62,441 nucleotides of DNA. It comes from Bacteroidales bacterium. Lineage in GTDB: Bacteria > Bacteroidota > Bacteroidia > Bacteroidales > UBA932. The position numbers and the translations under genes are program-made. The stretch is from positions 1 through 62,441 of the forward strand of contig JAFYYW010000038.1 of NCBI GenBank assembly GCA_017548985.1, in the 5' to 3' direction. Each line of letters opens with the position of its first letter. Within the stretch, counting starts at the first letter, position 1. Positions 49,296-57,027 of the stretch are shown here, piece by piece. The notes under the pieces were generated by a model that was given only the letters and a program-made list of their open reading frames with translations, made no database searches and was not told where the DNA came from.

Positions 49296-50041
49296 ATCCG
49301 AGCTTCTAGAGGGCCGGGCAAGGAAGCGATCAGCGCCGGCAGATAAATATTCATGATAGAGGGACTGATCAATCGCCTCCCCCTGAACATGGCCTTCAGG
49401 GCCCGGCGGACAAGCCACCGCGGGGTGTGGATCAAGCGGATTTTGACTCCGAGTCGCAACCATTTGTCACTCAAGCGGTAAAGCGGAGTGGCAATGGCAG
49501 CGGGGCAAACGGTGGTGACGCTGACCCCATAAGGTTTTGTCTCGAAGGAGAGAGACTTTCCAAAACTCCTCAGGTAGGCCTTGGTCGCCGAATAGACAGT
49601 GATCCCAGGCACGGGAAGCTTCGCCGCCATTGATGAGACTATAAGGATCCTTCCGCTCCCACGTTCCCTCATCGCCTGGGAGAACAGGACACTTAGCCTG
49701 GTGACCGTGGTCACATGGAGATCTATCATGGCCTGGATGTGGTCCAGATCCGAGGTCTCAAGTTCCTTGAAAAAGAACATCCCGGCGTTGTTGACAAGCA
49801 CATCAGGCAACAATCCTTCCGCATCGCACCAGGCGAACAGATCATCTGCCGCATGAGGTTCCGCCAGATCCTGGAAACGAGTCAGTATCTGGACTTTATA
49901 TTCCTTGGAAAGCGTCTCGGACGCTTTGGCCAGATCCTCCTCCTTGTTACTGACGAGCACCAAGTCATATCCAAGGCCCGCCAGCTGGCGAGCGAATTCC
50001 AGCCCCATCCCGGAGCTTCCACCTGTTATTAACGCGACCAT
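49277..50041 (-). CDS. SDR oxidoreductase, candidate hydroxysteroid dehydrogenase
   Basis: 254 residues. Classical SDR: ALITGGSSGMGLEFARQLA (TGxxxGxG), LVNNAGMFFF, the catalytic Ser in IVSSMAAK and the YSATK Tyr/Lys pair. The C-terminal 60 residues (TPRWLVRRALKAMFRGRR and PALIASLPGPLEARIW) are hydrophobic and basic, like the 17-beta-HSD12/3-ketoacyl-reductase group, which suggests membrane contact. The start overlaps the OYE stop by 13 bp. With the 5-alpha-reductase and OYE genes upstream, a 3-oxo or 3-hydroxy steroid step is the natural guess, not proven. Confidence 0.88.
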   Translation of the reverse strand: MVALITGGSSGMGLEFARQLAGLGYDLVLVSNKEEDLAKASETLSKEYKVQILTRFQDLAEPHAADDLFAWCDAEGLLPDVLVNNAGMFFFKELETSDLDHIQAMIDLHVTTVTRLSVLFSQAMRERGSGRILIVSSMAAKLPVPGITVYSATKAYLRSFGKSLSFETKPYGVSVTTVCPAAIATPLYRLSDKWLRLGVKIRLIHTPRWLVRRALKAMFRGRRLISPSIMNIYLPALIASLPGPLEARIWEKLK

Positions 50042-51273
50042 CTTTCCTCCGCTTTATCAATCTCTCGTCTCAACGACTTGGGAAGTTCTCCGCAACAATG
50101 GTTGCAGCGCATCTGTAGTGTGTACATCCGCCCGATACAATAGTTGGAGTGGCGACACTCGCTCCGCTCCACTTCCCCAAGGCGGATCTTGTTGACAAAA
50201 TCCGTGTCCCGGATCAGCGCCCTGGCCATCTGCAACGCGTCGAAACCGGAATCCAGGACCTCTTCCATAGAAGAGCGGGAGACCATTCCACCGACATAGA
50301 CCAAGGGCAACTTGACGGTCTCCCTAAAAACCTTGGCATCCTCCAGAAAATACGCGTCCTTATATGGTACGGTGGGTATTATAACCCTTCCGAACAGTCT
50401 TACGCCGGCCTTCAGCCACCAGAACTTCCAAGGGTCCATATAATGGGCAAGGGTACGGATGGGCATCGCTCCCCGCATGACATGCATCGGGGCCTTGCTG
50501 ACAAAACCAGCGGACAGGACGATGGCGTGGACGCCGAGCCTCTCAAGTTCCCTCGCCACCTCAAGGCACTCTTCCTTGCCCATACCCCGTTTGAAGCCGT
50601 CGAACATATTCATCTTCACCAGCACGCCCATATCATCCCCGGCGACCTCCATCACCTTTGTGATCACCATCCTCATGAACCGCATCCGGTTATCCAGGGA
50701 ACCACCGAAACGGTCTTTGCGACGGTTAGTGTACGGCGATAGGAACTGACTTATAAGGTAACCGTGACCTGCGTGGATCTCCACGCAATCGAACCCAGCC
50801 TTCCGGGCAAGTTCCACCGCTTTCCCGAAGTCTTCGACGATAGCCTCTATCTCATCTTCCCTCAATCCCCTGACAAAGGTCGGAGAATACAAGTTAAACC
50901 CGCCGGAGGCCCCCACAGGGGTACATCCGCAGGTCGACCTGTGGGTCATATTACCGCAATGGCCAAGTTGGATGGAGGCTTTAGCTCCTTCAGCATGGAT
51001 GGCGTCAGTGATGTCTTTCAAAGCCGGCACAATCTCTTCACGCATCCAGAGTTGGCCGTCAAAAGAGAGGCCGCTCCGGCTCACCGAGGCATAGGCCAAT
51101 GTGGTCATTCCAACCCCTCCCCTCGCCATAGCGACATGATAGTCTTTCAGTTCCTGGGAAGGCTTGTTCCCATAGGCCATGTTCTCAAAGGCGGCGGAAC
51201 GGATGACCCGGTTCCTGATTGTCACCGGACCTATCTTCACTGGGGTGAATATGGGAGATTCTATAGCAGGCAT
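50029..51273 (-). CDS. Old Yellow Enzyme-type NADH:flavin oxidoreductase, candidate steroid 5-beta-reductase
   Basis: 414 residues, one FMN TIM barrel without the second flavin domain of BaiCD/FadH. Seen: FTPVKIGPVTIRNRVIRSA, ASIQLGHCGNMTHRS, EIHAGHGYLISQFLSPYTN and VYVGGMVSRSSMEE. The C-terminal tail has five Cys (ECRHSNYC...RCNHCC), which could hold an Fe-S cluster. OYE-type enzymes include the gut 3-oxo-delta-4-bile-acid reductases. It starts 4 bp after the steroid 5-alpha-reductase homologue stop and overlaps the SDR by 13 bp. Assignment to 5-beta reduction rests on this context; other enoate substrates are possible. Confidence 0.85.
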   Translation of the reverse strand: MPAIESPIFTPVKIGPVTIRNRVIRSAAFENMAYGNKPSQELKDYHVAMARGGVGMTTLAYASVSRSGLSFDGQLWMREEIVPALKDITDAIHAEGAKASIQLGHCGNMTHRSTCGCTPVGASGGFNLYSPTFVRGLREDEIEAIVEDFGKAVELARKAGFDCVEIHAGHGYLISQFLSPYTNRRKDRFGGSLDNRMRFMRMVITKVMEVAGDDMGVLVKMNMFDGFKRGMGKEECLEVARELERLGVHAIVLSAGFVSKAPMHVMRGAMPIRTLAHYMDPWKFWWLKAGVRLFGRVIIPTVPYKDAYFLEDAKVFRETVKLPLVYVGGMVSRSSMEEVLDSGFDALQMARALIRDTDFVNKIRLGEVERSECRHSNYCIGRMYTLQMRCNHCCGELPKSLRREIDKAEERWSR

Positions 51274-51277
51274 AATG

Positions 51278-52048
51278 TCAGTAAATAAAGGGAATCATCC
51301 TCTTAGTCTTCTGAGTGTCAAGTTCTTCCGGGAACTCCTGGCAATAAAGGTCATATATCCTGGCCGCCCTCGGTGCAAGGTTGGCGAAAGTCCACAAAGC
51401 GAACACCGCCCCAGCCCAGGACCAGGTCAGTATGGCGAAGCCAACCCATTCCACGAACTCGCCGAAATAATTGGCGCTGGTAACGTATCGGAACATGCCG
51501 CCTTTCGGAAGATAATGAGCCGAGTCTCCAGGCTGCCGGAGATTCCGGATGATAGAGTCAGAATGGATATTCACCGCCATTCCGGTAAAGAATATGACCG
51601 TACCGATTATAAAAGGCAGCCCCAGGAGCCAGCCCGAGCCATACATCTCCGCCGGGGAGAAATAGAAAATCCATCCTCCCTGCATGAATGCGTTGAGCGT
51701 GTTGAAAAGGGCTCCCATCAAGATGATACTCAACGGCATCTTGCTCCTGCCCCTTATCTTTCTCGGGAATATGAAAGACCTGTGGAAATAATGGATCTCG
51801 AAGAGAAGGAGGAATACGATCCGGACCAGGTCAGTCCTGCGCTCCGAGAACCACCAGAGCGCCAGCATGGCCACGAAAACAGGGGCCTCCATCAGAGTCC
51901 AACCGAGACGGTTATCCACTGAGGGTCCCCATTTAGGTTGGTAGAACTTACCGTATCCGGCGTTCACGAAAAACAGGCAGACAAAAACCACCACGGCCAA
52001 TGCTGCCATGACCAGAAGGAAATAATTGAATACTTGAGTAGAGATCAT
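51278..52048 (-). CDS. Steroid 5-alpha-reductase (SRD5A) family membrane enzyme
   Basis: 256 residues, about six to seven membrane helices. It closely follows human SRD5A1/2: MEAPVFVAML (the NADPH-stacking Glu region), EIHYFHRSFIFPRKIRG, where the human proteins have HYFHRT...,then MAVNIHSDSIIRNLRQPG, YLPKGGMFRYVTSANYFGE, VEWVGFAILTWS, RAARIYDLYCQEF and the terminal MIPFIY (human IPFIF). Such proteins reduce the delta-4 double bond of 3-oxo steroids from the alpha face. Some bacterial relatives have other functions, but the match over the whole length and the operon with OYE and SDR genes make a steroid or bile-acid role the best inference. Gfo/Idh gene ends 3 bp upstream. Confidence 0.9.
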   Translation of the reverse strand: MISTQVFNYFLLVMAALAVVVFVCLFFVNAGYGKFYQPKWGPSVDNRLGWTLMEAPVFVAMLALWWFSERRTDLVRIVFLLLFEIHYFHRSFIFPRKIRGRSKMPLSIILMGALFNTLNAFMQGGWIFYFSPAEMYGSGWLLGLPFIIGTVIFFTGMAVNIHSDSIIRNLRQPGDSAHYLPKGGMFRYVTSANYFGEFVEWVGFAILTWSWAGAVFALWTFANLAPRAARIYDLYCQEFPEELDTQKTKRMIPFIY

Positions 52049-52051
52049 TCG

Positions 52052-53134
52052 TTATTTGATTCTTACGGGGCGTCCGGTCCGGGCGCTCTTAACCGCGGCA
52101 GAGAGGATCTCGACCACGACAAGATTATTCTCCAACGACGACAGGTCTCCAGGAGATATCGTAATCTCCCCTCTCACAGCGGCTTCCAAAAGATGGAACG
52201 GATTGTCATAAGGGGACGCGAGGGCGGGAGCGTCAGTCCATTCGCCCTTCTTAATACCTTCGACACGGGTAGGATTCGCTTGATAAAGCAGTCCTTCATG
52301 TCCGTACACGAACATATCCTTGCGGTTATATGGCCAGCACCATGAGGCGTTGATCTCAACGGTGGCTCCCGGGTATTCGACGACTATGGTGGCGTCATCA
52401 TCAACCTTTGTGTAAACAGAGGGTTTATTGGTCTGTAACACGGCATAGACACTCACAGGCTTCTTTCCGCCCAGCAGCCACGTGGCCAGGTTAGCCCCAT
52501 AGCAGCCGAAATCCATGACGGCCCCGCCCCCGTTGAGAACAGGATCAGTGAGCCAGTCCAGGAACTTCTTGCTGCAACCGATCTCGACAGGACCCTGATG
52601 GCCGTCATAAACCTCGATCCTGAATATATCCCCGATCTTCCCGGCGTCCACCTGGGCTTTCACGTAGTGATTAGAGGCATACCATGTGGTCTCATAGTTT
52701 GTCAGAAGAAGGATACCGTGTTTCCTGGCCAAGTCGGCCATTTTCCGGGCGTCTTTCAAAGTCGTAGCCAGGGGTTTCTCGACCATCACATGTATTCCTC
52801 TGGGAGCGCATGCCTCGACGACCGCTAGATGCTCCTTGATTGAGCCATAGGCAACCACAGCCTCAGGTTTGGTGGCGTCCAGCATTTTCCCGAGATCTGA
52901 AAAGAATATGTTCTCCGGAAGCACCCTGCTCAGCGAATTGTCATGGATATACCTTGGATCGGCCTCCCAGACTCCCACGACCTGGATGTCTCCACGACGA
53001 AGCTGTGACACAACACCATTAAGATGGTCATGGGTCACGCCGGCGACAGCGATGCGGAATGGTTCGCTCGCGGGAAGGCGGACAGTGGCGAGAAGGAGAA
53101 GCGCCACAAACAGAAGGATTCTACTTTTATTCAT
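52052..53134 (-). CDS. Exported Gfo/Idh/MocA-family oxidoreductase
   Basis: 360 residues. Signal peptide about 1-22 (VALLLLATVRLPAS). The Rossmann domain starts IAVAGVTHDHLNGVV and has the family motif VEKPLATT (about 120). The substrate domain (about 135-345) has GGGAVMDFGCYGANLATWL. Cytoplasmic relatives oxidise sugars or inositols with NAD; exported members in Bacteroidota keep tightly bound NAD and are linked to cleavage of glycosides by a redox route. It is first in the operon, followed 3 bp on by the 5-alpha-reductase homologue. No clear promoter box was found just upstream, only the preceding gene's hairpin. Confidence 0.88.
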   Translation of the reverse strand: MNKSRILLFVALLLLATVRLPASEPFRIAVAGVTHDHLNGVVSQLRRGDIQVVGVWEADPRYIHDNSLSRVLPENIFFSDLGKMLDATKPEAVVAYGSIKEHLAVVEACAPRGIHVMVEKPLATTLKDARKMADLARKHGILLLTNYETTWYASNHYVKAQVDAGKIGDIFRIEVYDGHQGPVEIGCSKKFLDWLTDPVLNGGGAVMDFGCYGANLATWLLGGKKPVSVYAVLQTNKPSVYTKVDDDATIVVEYPGATVEINASWCWPYNRKDMFVYGHEGLLYQANPTRVEGIKKGEWTDAPALASPYDNPFHLLEAAVRGEITISPGDLSSLENNLVVVEILSAAVKSARTGRPVRIK

Positions 53135-53161
53135 AATGATTTGTCTTTAAGTGAAATGTTA

Positions 53162-53180
53162 AGGGGCCGCTAAGGCCCCT
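53162..53180 (-). terminator. Hairpin terminator after the M28 peptidase gene
   Basis: AGGGGCC-gctaa-GGCCCCT, perfect 7-bp GC-rich stem, 21 bp beyond the stop at 53201 and followed (minus strand) by TTAACATTT. It lies between that gene and the Gfo/Idh gene. Confidence 0.7.
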
Positions 53181-53200
53181 GTTCTTATACTTTATTTTTC

Positions 53201-54829
53201 TTAACGTCTAGGTGCCGGTGCCTGTCCCGGTGCCGGCGCCGGTCCCTGTCCCGGTCCTGGTCCCTGTCCCGGTCCCATCTGCATCGGTTGGACAGGATTC
53301 ACCGGGATCCTGCCAGGATCGTCAGCGGCGCAAATCGCCAGCCATGCCACAATCGTGGCGTCCAGCGTGAGGTCACCCAGGGAAAGACGCTCGTAAGTGT
53401 CCATGATGGTGTGGTAGGTACGGTTGTACTCCAGAGGATCCTGGATGAACTGGTATGCGGGAAGGCCGGCCCTCTGGAATGAGACATGGTCAGTTGAGCC
53501 TGTGTTCCTCGGAGAGAGATACTCGAATCCCAACGGCTCGATGTACGTCTTCCAAGCCTCGAAGAACGGGAAGGCGGCATCGTTGTTCTCAAGATAAATA
53601 CCGCGGAAACGTCCGGAACCATTGTCCATATTCAGGTAAAGGGCGAACTTGTCGAAGCCGGGAAGCTTCTTGTTGTCCTTGTAGAGGTAATTCTGCATAT
53701 AACCCCTGGAACCGAAGAGACCCTGCTCCTCACCTCCCCACAGGGCGATGCGGATAGTCCTCTTGGGCTTGATGCCAAGCTGCTGGATGATTCTCATGGC
53801 CTCCATCATCACGATGCAGCCGGAGGCGTTGTCCGCCGCGCCGGTGCCGCCGTGCCATGAATCAAAGTGGGCTCCGATCAGGACGATCTCATCCTTCATC
53901 TTGGGATCAGTCCCGGGAATCTCGGCGTAGACATTATGGACCTCCTGGTCATCAGTGAACTTGTTGATGAGCTCGAGCTCCATCTCGACCTTCTCGCCTT
54001 GCTGGATCAGACGGACCATGCGACCATGGTCCTCAATGGGCATATTAATCTCAGGAACCGGCTCAGGATCACCGACTTTATATGATGCTCCAGTACCACT
54101 CGGCACATTGAACGTGCCACGTCCGGTGACGATGCAGAGAGGTTTCTCGGTAGCGAGGAGCTCATTGGTCAGGTTCTGGAGCTCCATCATGGAAGTCCTG
54201 TCGAAAGGAATACGGGGACGAGCGCCACCTCCGGGAGGCCCGGCGGGAGAAATGAAGCCGGCAGAGCGCCTGTCCTGAGACAAAGCCTCAAGCTCCTCCT
54301 CGGTATAACGCCTGGCGAGAGGCTGGAAACCGATAGTATAGGTCTGTGTCGGGGCCCTCAGCAATATCTTGCCGGCGATGTTGCCCCTATATTTTTCAAG
54401 GTCTTCCTTATTCTGGACATCAAATACCACACACTCCCCCTTCACGAGACCGTTGGTGCTTCCTGTCCAGGCTTTAGGATTGACGGAGAAAGCGCAGTAA
54501 TAAGGGGATGTCATCGCGGCGTAGGTCTTAACCACGTCCCAACCACCGCGAGGGAACTCGGCCGCGAACTCCGACCTCGGATTGGAGAGTCCAAACTCTT
54601 TGAGTTTTTCCACGACAAGGCTCTCAGCCCTGCGTTTCTGCTGGGAGGCAGTTAGCCTGGAGCCGAGCAGGTCAGTCATGAACTGGGAAATCTCCTCGAT
54701 CTTCGAGTTGTTCAATCCTTCGTTCTTGATCTTGGTGGCAAGCTCAGGAGATTGTGACACCTGGGCGCGGACGCTGCCGCCACATACCATGGCCAGCAAC
54801 GAGAAAACTAATAAAACCCTTTTCATCAT
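53201..54829 (-). CDS. M28-family peptidase with PA insert and Pro/Gly tail
   Basis: 542 residues. Signal peptide about 1-22. A PA-like insert lies at about 130-300. The zinc core has IGAHFDSWHGGTGAADNASG (His and Asp), WGGEEQGLFGSRGYMQNYL (Glu pair), YLNMDNGSGRFRGIY and TDHVSFQRAGLPAYQFI, as in bestatin-sensitive M28 aminopeptidases or carboxypeptidases. The last 30 residues are a low-complexity Gln-Gly-Pro-Ala run (GPGQGPGPGQGPAPAP), encoded by a simple-sequence repeat near 53220-53275. Promoter TAAGTTTG at 54853-54860. Probably periplasmic. Confidence 0.9.
   Translation of the reverse strand: MMKRVLLVFSLLAMVCGGSVRAQVSQSPELATKIKNEGLNNSKIEEISQFMTDLLGSRLTASQQKRRAESLVVEKLKEFGLSNPRSEFAAEFPRGGWDVVKTYAAMTSPYYCAFSVNPKAWTGSTNGLVKGECVVFDVQNKEDLEKYRGNIAGKILLRAPTQTYTIGFQPLARRYTEEELEALSQDRRSAGFISPAGPPGGGARPRIPFDRTSMMELQNLTNELLATEKPLCIVTGRGTFNVPSGTGASYKVGDPEPVPEINMPIEDHGRMVRLIQQGEKVEMELELINKFTDDQEVHNVYAEIPGTDPKMKDEIVLIGAHFDSWHGGTGAADNASGCIVMMEAMRIIQQLGIKPKRTIRIALWGGEEQGLFGSRGYMQNYLYKDNKKLPGFDKFALYLNMDNGSGRFRGIYLENNDAAFPFFEAWKTYIEPLGFEYLSPRNTGSTDHVSFQRAGLPAYQFIQDPLEYNRTYHTIMDTYERLSLGDLTLDATIVAWLAICAADDPGRIPVNPVQPMQMGPGQGPGPGQGPAPAPGQAPAPRR
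53220..53275. repeat. GC-rich simple-sequence repeat encoding a Pro/Gly tail
   Basis: Repeats of cctgtcccggt or gccggtc in imperfect phase at the 3' end of the M28 gene, encoding QGPGPGQGPAPAPG-type residues. Confidence 0.7.
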
Positions 54830-54852
54830 GATGGAATAAGTTCGTTACTAGG

Positions 54853-54860
54853 CAAACTTA
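54853..54860 (-). promoter_or_regulatory. -7 box TAAGTTTG for the M28 peptidase
   Basis: Exact TAnnTTTG on the minus strand, 24 bp before ATG 54829, after an A/T-rich stretch. Confidence 0.7.
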
Positions 54861-54909
54861 CATAAAAAAATTTTAATAATACTCTTTAAAAGTAATTAAA
54901 ACGTTCATT

Positions 54910-56001
54910 TCATTTTAGAAGACAGTCAAGCATCCTGGCGTCAGGCTCGGTTGAGGTGCCCGAAAGAATACCGAATCCTCCTACCCCCTCCCTGTAAGCC
55001 CAGACCGCGCGGGCGATACCTAAGGAATCCAAAACCTTGTTCATCTCCGAGAGCCAGTTGTATCGGGCCTCATCATTGGCCTTGACAGAGAGGCATCCAT
55101 ATTCCCCGCAATATGCGGGAACACAATGATTCTTAGCGACTTCCAGAACCATTCCGAACTCCTTGGCGAATCTCCCGGTGTCATACACCGCATCAGTCCA
55201 GGCGGCTGACACGGCCCGGTCGGTCTCCGAACAGGACTCAAGTTCCTCGCTGGAGACAACCGTACCGGGATAATGTACCGGTCCCATATAGTCTTTAAGA
55301 TCCATCCAGCTGGCCTGGTAGTGCGTCAAAAGCATCGGCTCATAATAGTGGAAACTCAGGATTATGTTCGGATCGCCCTTCGGAAGGACAAGCTGGCTGG
55401 CGGTGCTGAATGACTGCCACCTGTTGCTGCCTATCACGATTATCCTGTCTTTCTCAAGCTCACGTATGACGGCATGGCATTCCGCGACGATCTTGTTCCA
55501 ATCCGCCGGATCGTCTGCCACAGGCTCATTCATCAGCTCGTAAGCCACCATGTCGGTCGGATAATCCTTCAACTCACCGGAGATCTTCCTCCAGCACTCG
55601 TAGAAAGCCTCCTGGGCGGCACGCTCGGTGAATAAAGGCTTGACCGCGGCATTAAAATAGTGTGAGCGCAGGATATGAAGGTCCACAATCGCCCTCAAAC
55701 CATATTTCCCGCAGAGATCCAGGCTATTGCGGAGAAGGGCGAAGGCCTCCTCTTCCTTGGATCCATCCTCGGCGAACATCTGCTCCTCGTCAATAGGGAT
55801 ACGGACATGGTCAAAACCCCATCCGGCAATCCGCTTGACATCTTCCTCGACAAAAAACGCGGCCCTCCGCTCCCCTCTGACATTACTTTGGGAGAGCCAA
55901 TGGGCGATATTGACTCCCCTTTGGATCTTGAATTTCTCAATCGGCTCCTTGCAGGAAAACACCATTACGGCGGCAAGCGCCAAAAAGATCAAGCGTCTCA
56001 T
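54910..56001 (-). CDS. GH5-family glycoside hydrolase, lipoprotein
   Basis: 363 residues. Lipoprotein signal with Cys17 (AAVMVFSCKEPIE). Clan GH-A barrel: RGVNIAHWL, FDHVRIPIDEEQMF, the acid/base Glu in MVAYELMNEPV, and the nucleophile Glu in VPAYCGEYGC. The HYFNAAVKPLF region and a W in WAYREGVGGFGIL fit endo-beta-glucanase or mannanase-type GH5. Polysaccharide target not determinable. It overlaps the aldo-keto reductase gene by 4 bp (ATGA), so the two are translated together. Confidence 0.9.
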   Translation of the reverse strand: MRRLIFLALAAVMVFSCKEPIEKFKIQRGVNIAHWLSQSNVRGERRAAFFVEEDVKRIAGWGFDHVRIPIDEEQMFAEDGSKEEEAFALLRNSLDLCGKYGLRAIVDLHILRSHYFNAAVKPLFTERAAQEAFYECWRKISGELKDYPTDMVAYELMNEPVADDPADWNKIVAECHAVIRELEKDRIIVIGSNRWQSFSTASQLVLPKGDPNIILSFHYYEPMLLTHYQASWMDLKDYMGPVHYPGTVVSSEELESCSETDRAVSAAWTDAVYDTGRFAKEFGMVLEVAKNHCVPAYCGEYGCLSVKANDEARYNWLSEMNKVLDSLGIARAVWAYREGVGGFGILSGTSTEPDARMLDCLLK

Positions 56002-57014
56002 ACTCCGAAATCCTTTCCAGCGAACAAAGAATCGATCTCAACTATCTCCTCCTCGGAGAAGTACCTGTTATCCAGCGCTTTGAGGTCATCCTCTATCTGG
56101 GAGACCGAGCTGGCCCCGATTATGACCGAGGTGACTCTGGGGTCAGACAACAGCCAAGAGAGCGACATCTGGGCCAGGCTCTGGCCGCGGCGGAGGGCCA
56201 TATCGTTAAGTCTCCTTAGCGAATCCAGCAACTCGGGAGTCAGAATCTCGGACTTGAGCGAGGTGTTCCTGGCCATCCTGGAATCAGAAGGGATACCGTT
56301 AAGGTACCTTGAGGTAAGCAGACCCTGTTGCAGGGGCGAGAAGGATATGAAGCCCACACCCTTGTCATAAGAGAGGTCGATCAGGCCCTGATCCTGGGGT
56401 CTGCGGTCGATTATGTTGAAGCGGTCCTGATAAAGGAGGCAAGGCACATCGTGATCCGCGAGATAGCGGTAGGCCTTGGTCGCCTGCTCTTTCGGGTAGC
56501 GGGACAGGCCGACATAAAGGGCCTTTCCTTGCCTTACAATGTCCACAAGGGCCTGCATAGTCTCCTCAATAGGGGTGGCGGGGTCATAACGGTGGGAATA
56601 GAAGATGTCGACATATTCTAGATTCATCCTTTTGAGGCTCTGGTCGAGGCTGGCCATCAAGTACTTCCGGGATCCCCAGTTGCCATAGGGTCCGGGCCAC
56701 ATATCCCATCCGGCCTTGGAGCTGATGAACAACTCGTCGCGGTAGGGTTTGAAGACAGTCGCCATAAGGCGTCCGAAATTCTCTTCAGCGGTGCCGTATT
56801 CGGGGCCGTAATTATTGGCCAGGTCGAAATGGCATATACCGGAATCAAAAGCGTGGCAGGCCATCGCCTTCACTTCCTCGAAAGGCTTGTGGGAGCCGAA
56901 GTTGTGCCATAGGCCCAGGGACAGGAGCGGCAATTGGATGCCGGAACGGCCGCAACGGCGGTAATCCATTGATTCATAGCGTCCTGGTGTGGCCGCATAA
57001 ACAGGTGCGATCAT
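55998..57014 (-). CDS. Aldo-keto reductase, YghZ/AKR14-like
   Basis: 338 residues. AKR barrel with the tetrad: Asp in HFDLANNYGPEYG, Tyr55-type Tyr in that motif, Lys in LFISSKAGWDMWPG and His in VDIFYSHRYDPATP. The opening MDYRRCGRSGIQLPLLSLGLWHNFG and VGLSRYPKEQ match YghZ, which reduces L-glyceraldehyde-3-phosphate and some aldehydes. In the ATG and GH5 overlap context it may act on sugar-derived carbonyls. The 13-bp gap to gltS suggests one operon with that gene. Confidence 0.9.
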   Translation of the reverse strand: MIAPVYAATPGRYESMDYRRCGRSGIQLPLLSLGLWHNFGSHKPFEEVKAMACHAFDSGICHFDLANNYGPEYGTAEENFGRLMATVFKPYRDELFISSKAGWDMWPGPYGNWGSRKYLMASLDQSLKRMNLEYVDIFYSHRYDPATPIEETMQALVDIVRQGKALYVGLSRYPKEQATKAYRYLADHDVPCLLYQDRFNIIDRRPQDQGLIDLSYDKGVGFISFSPLQQGLLTSRYLNGIPSDSRMARNTSLKSEILTPELLDSLRRLNDMALRRGQSLAQMSLSWLLSDPRVTSVIIGASSVSQIEDDLKALDNRYFSEEEIVEIDSLFAGKDFGV

Positions 57015-57027
57015 AATGTATTAAGTG

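Noticed and set aside
47540..53134. Bai-type 7-alpha-dehydroxylation cluster
   Set aside because: The 7-dehydratase, CoA ligase and CoA transferase genes are absent; only reductase and dehydrogenase types are present.
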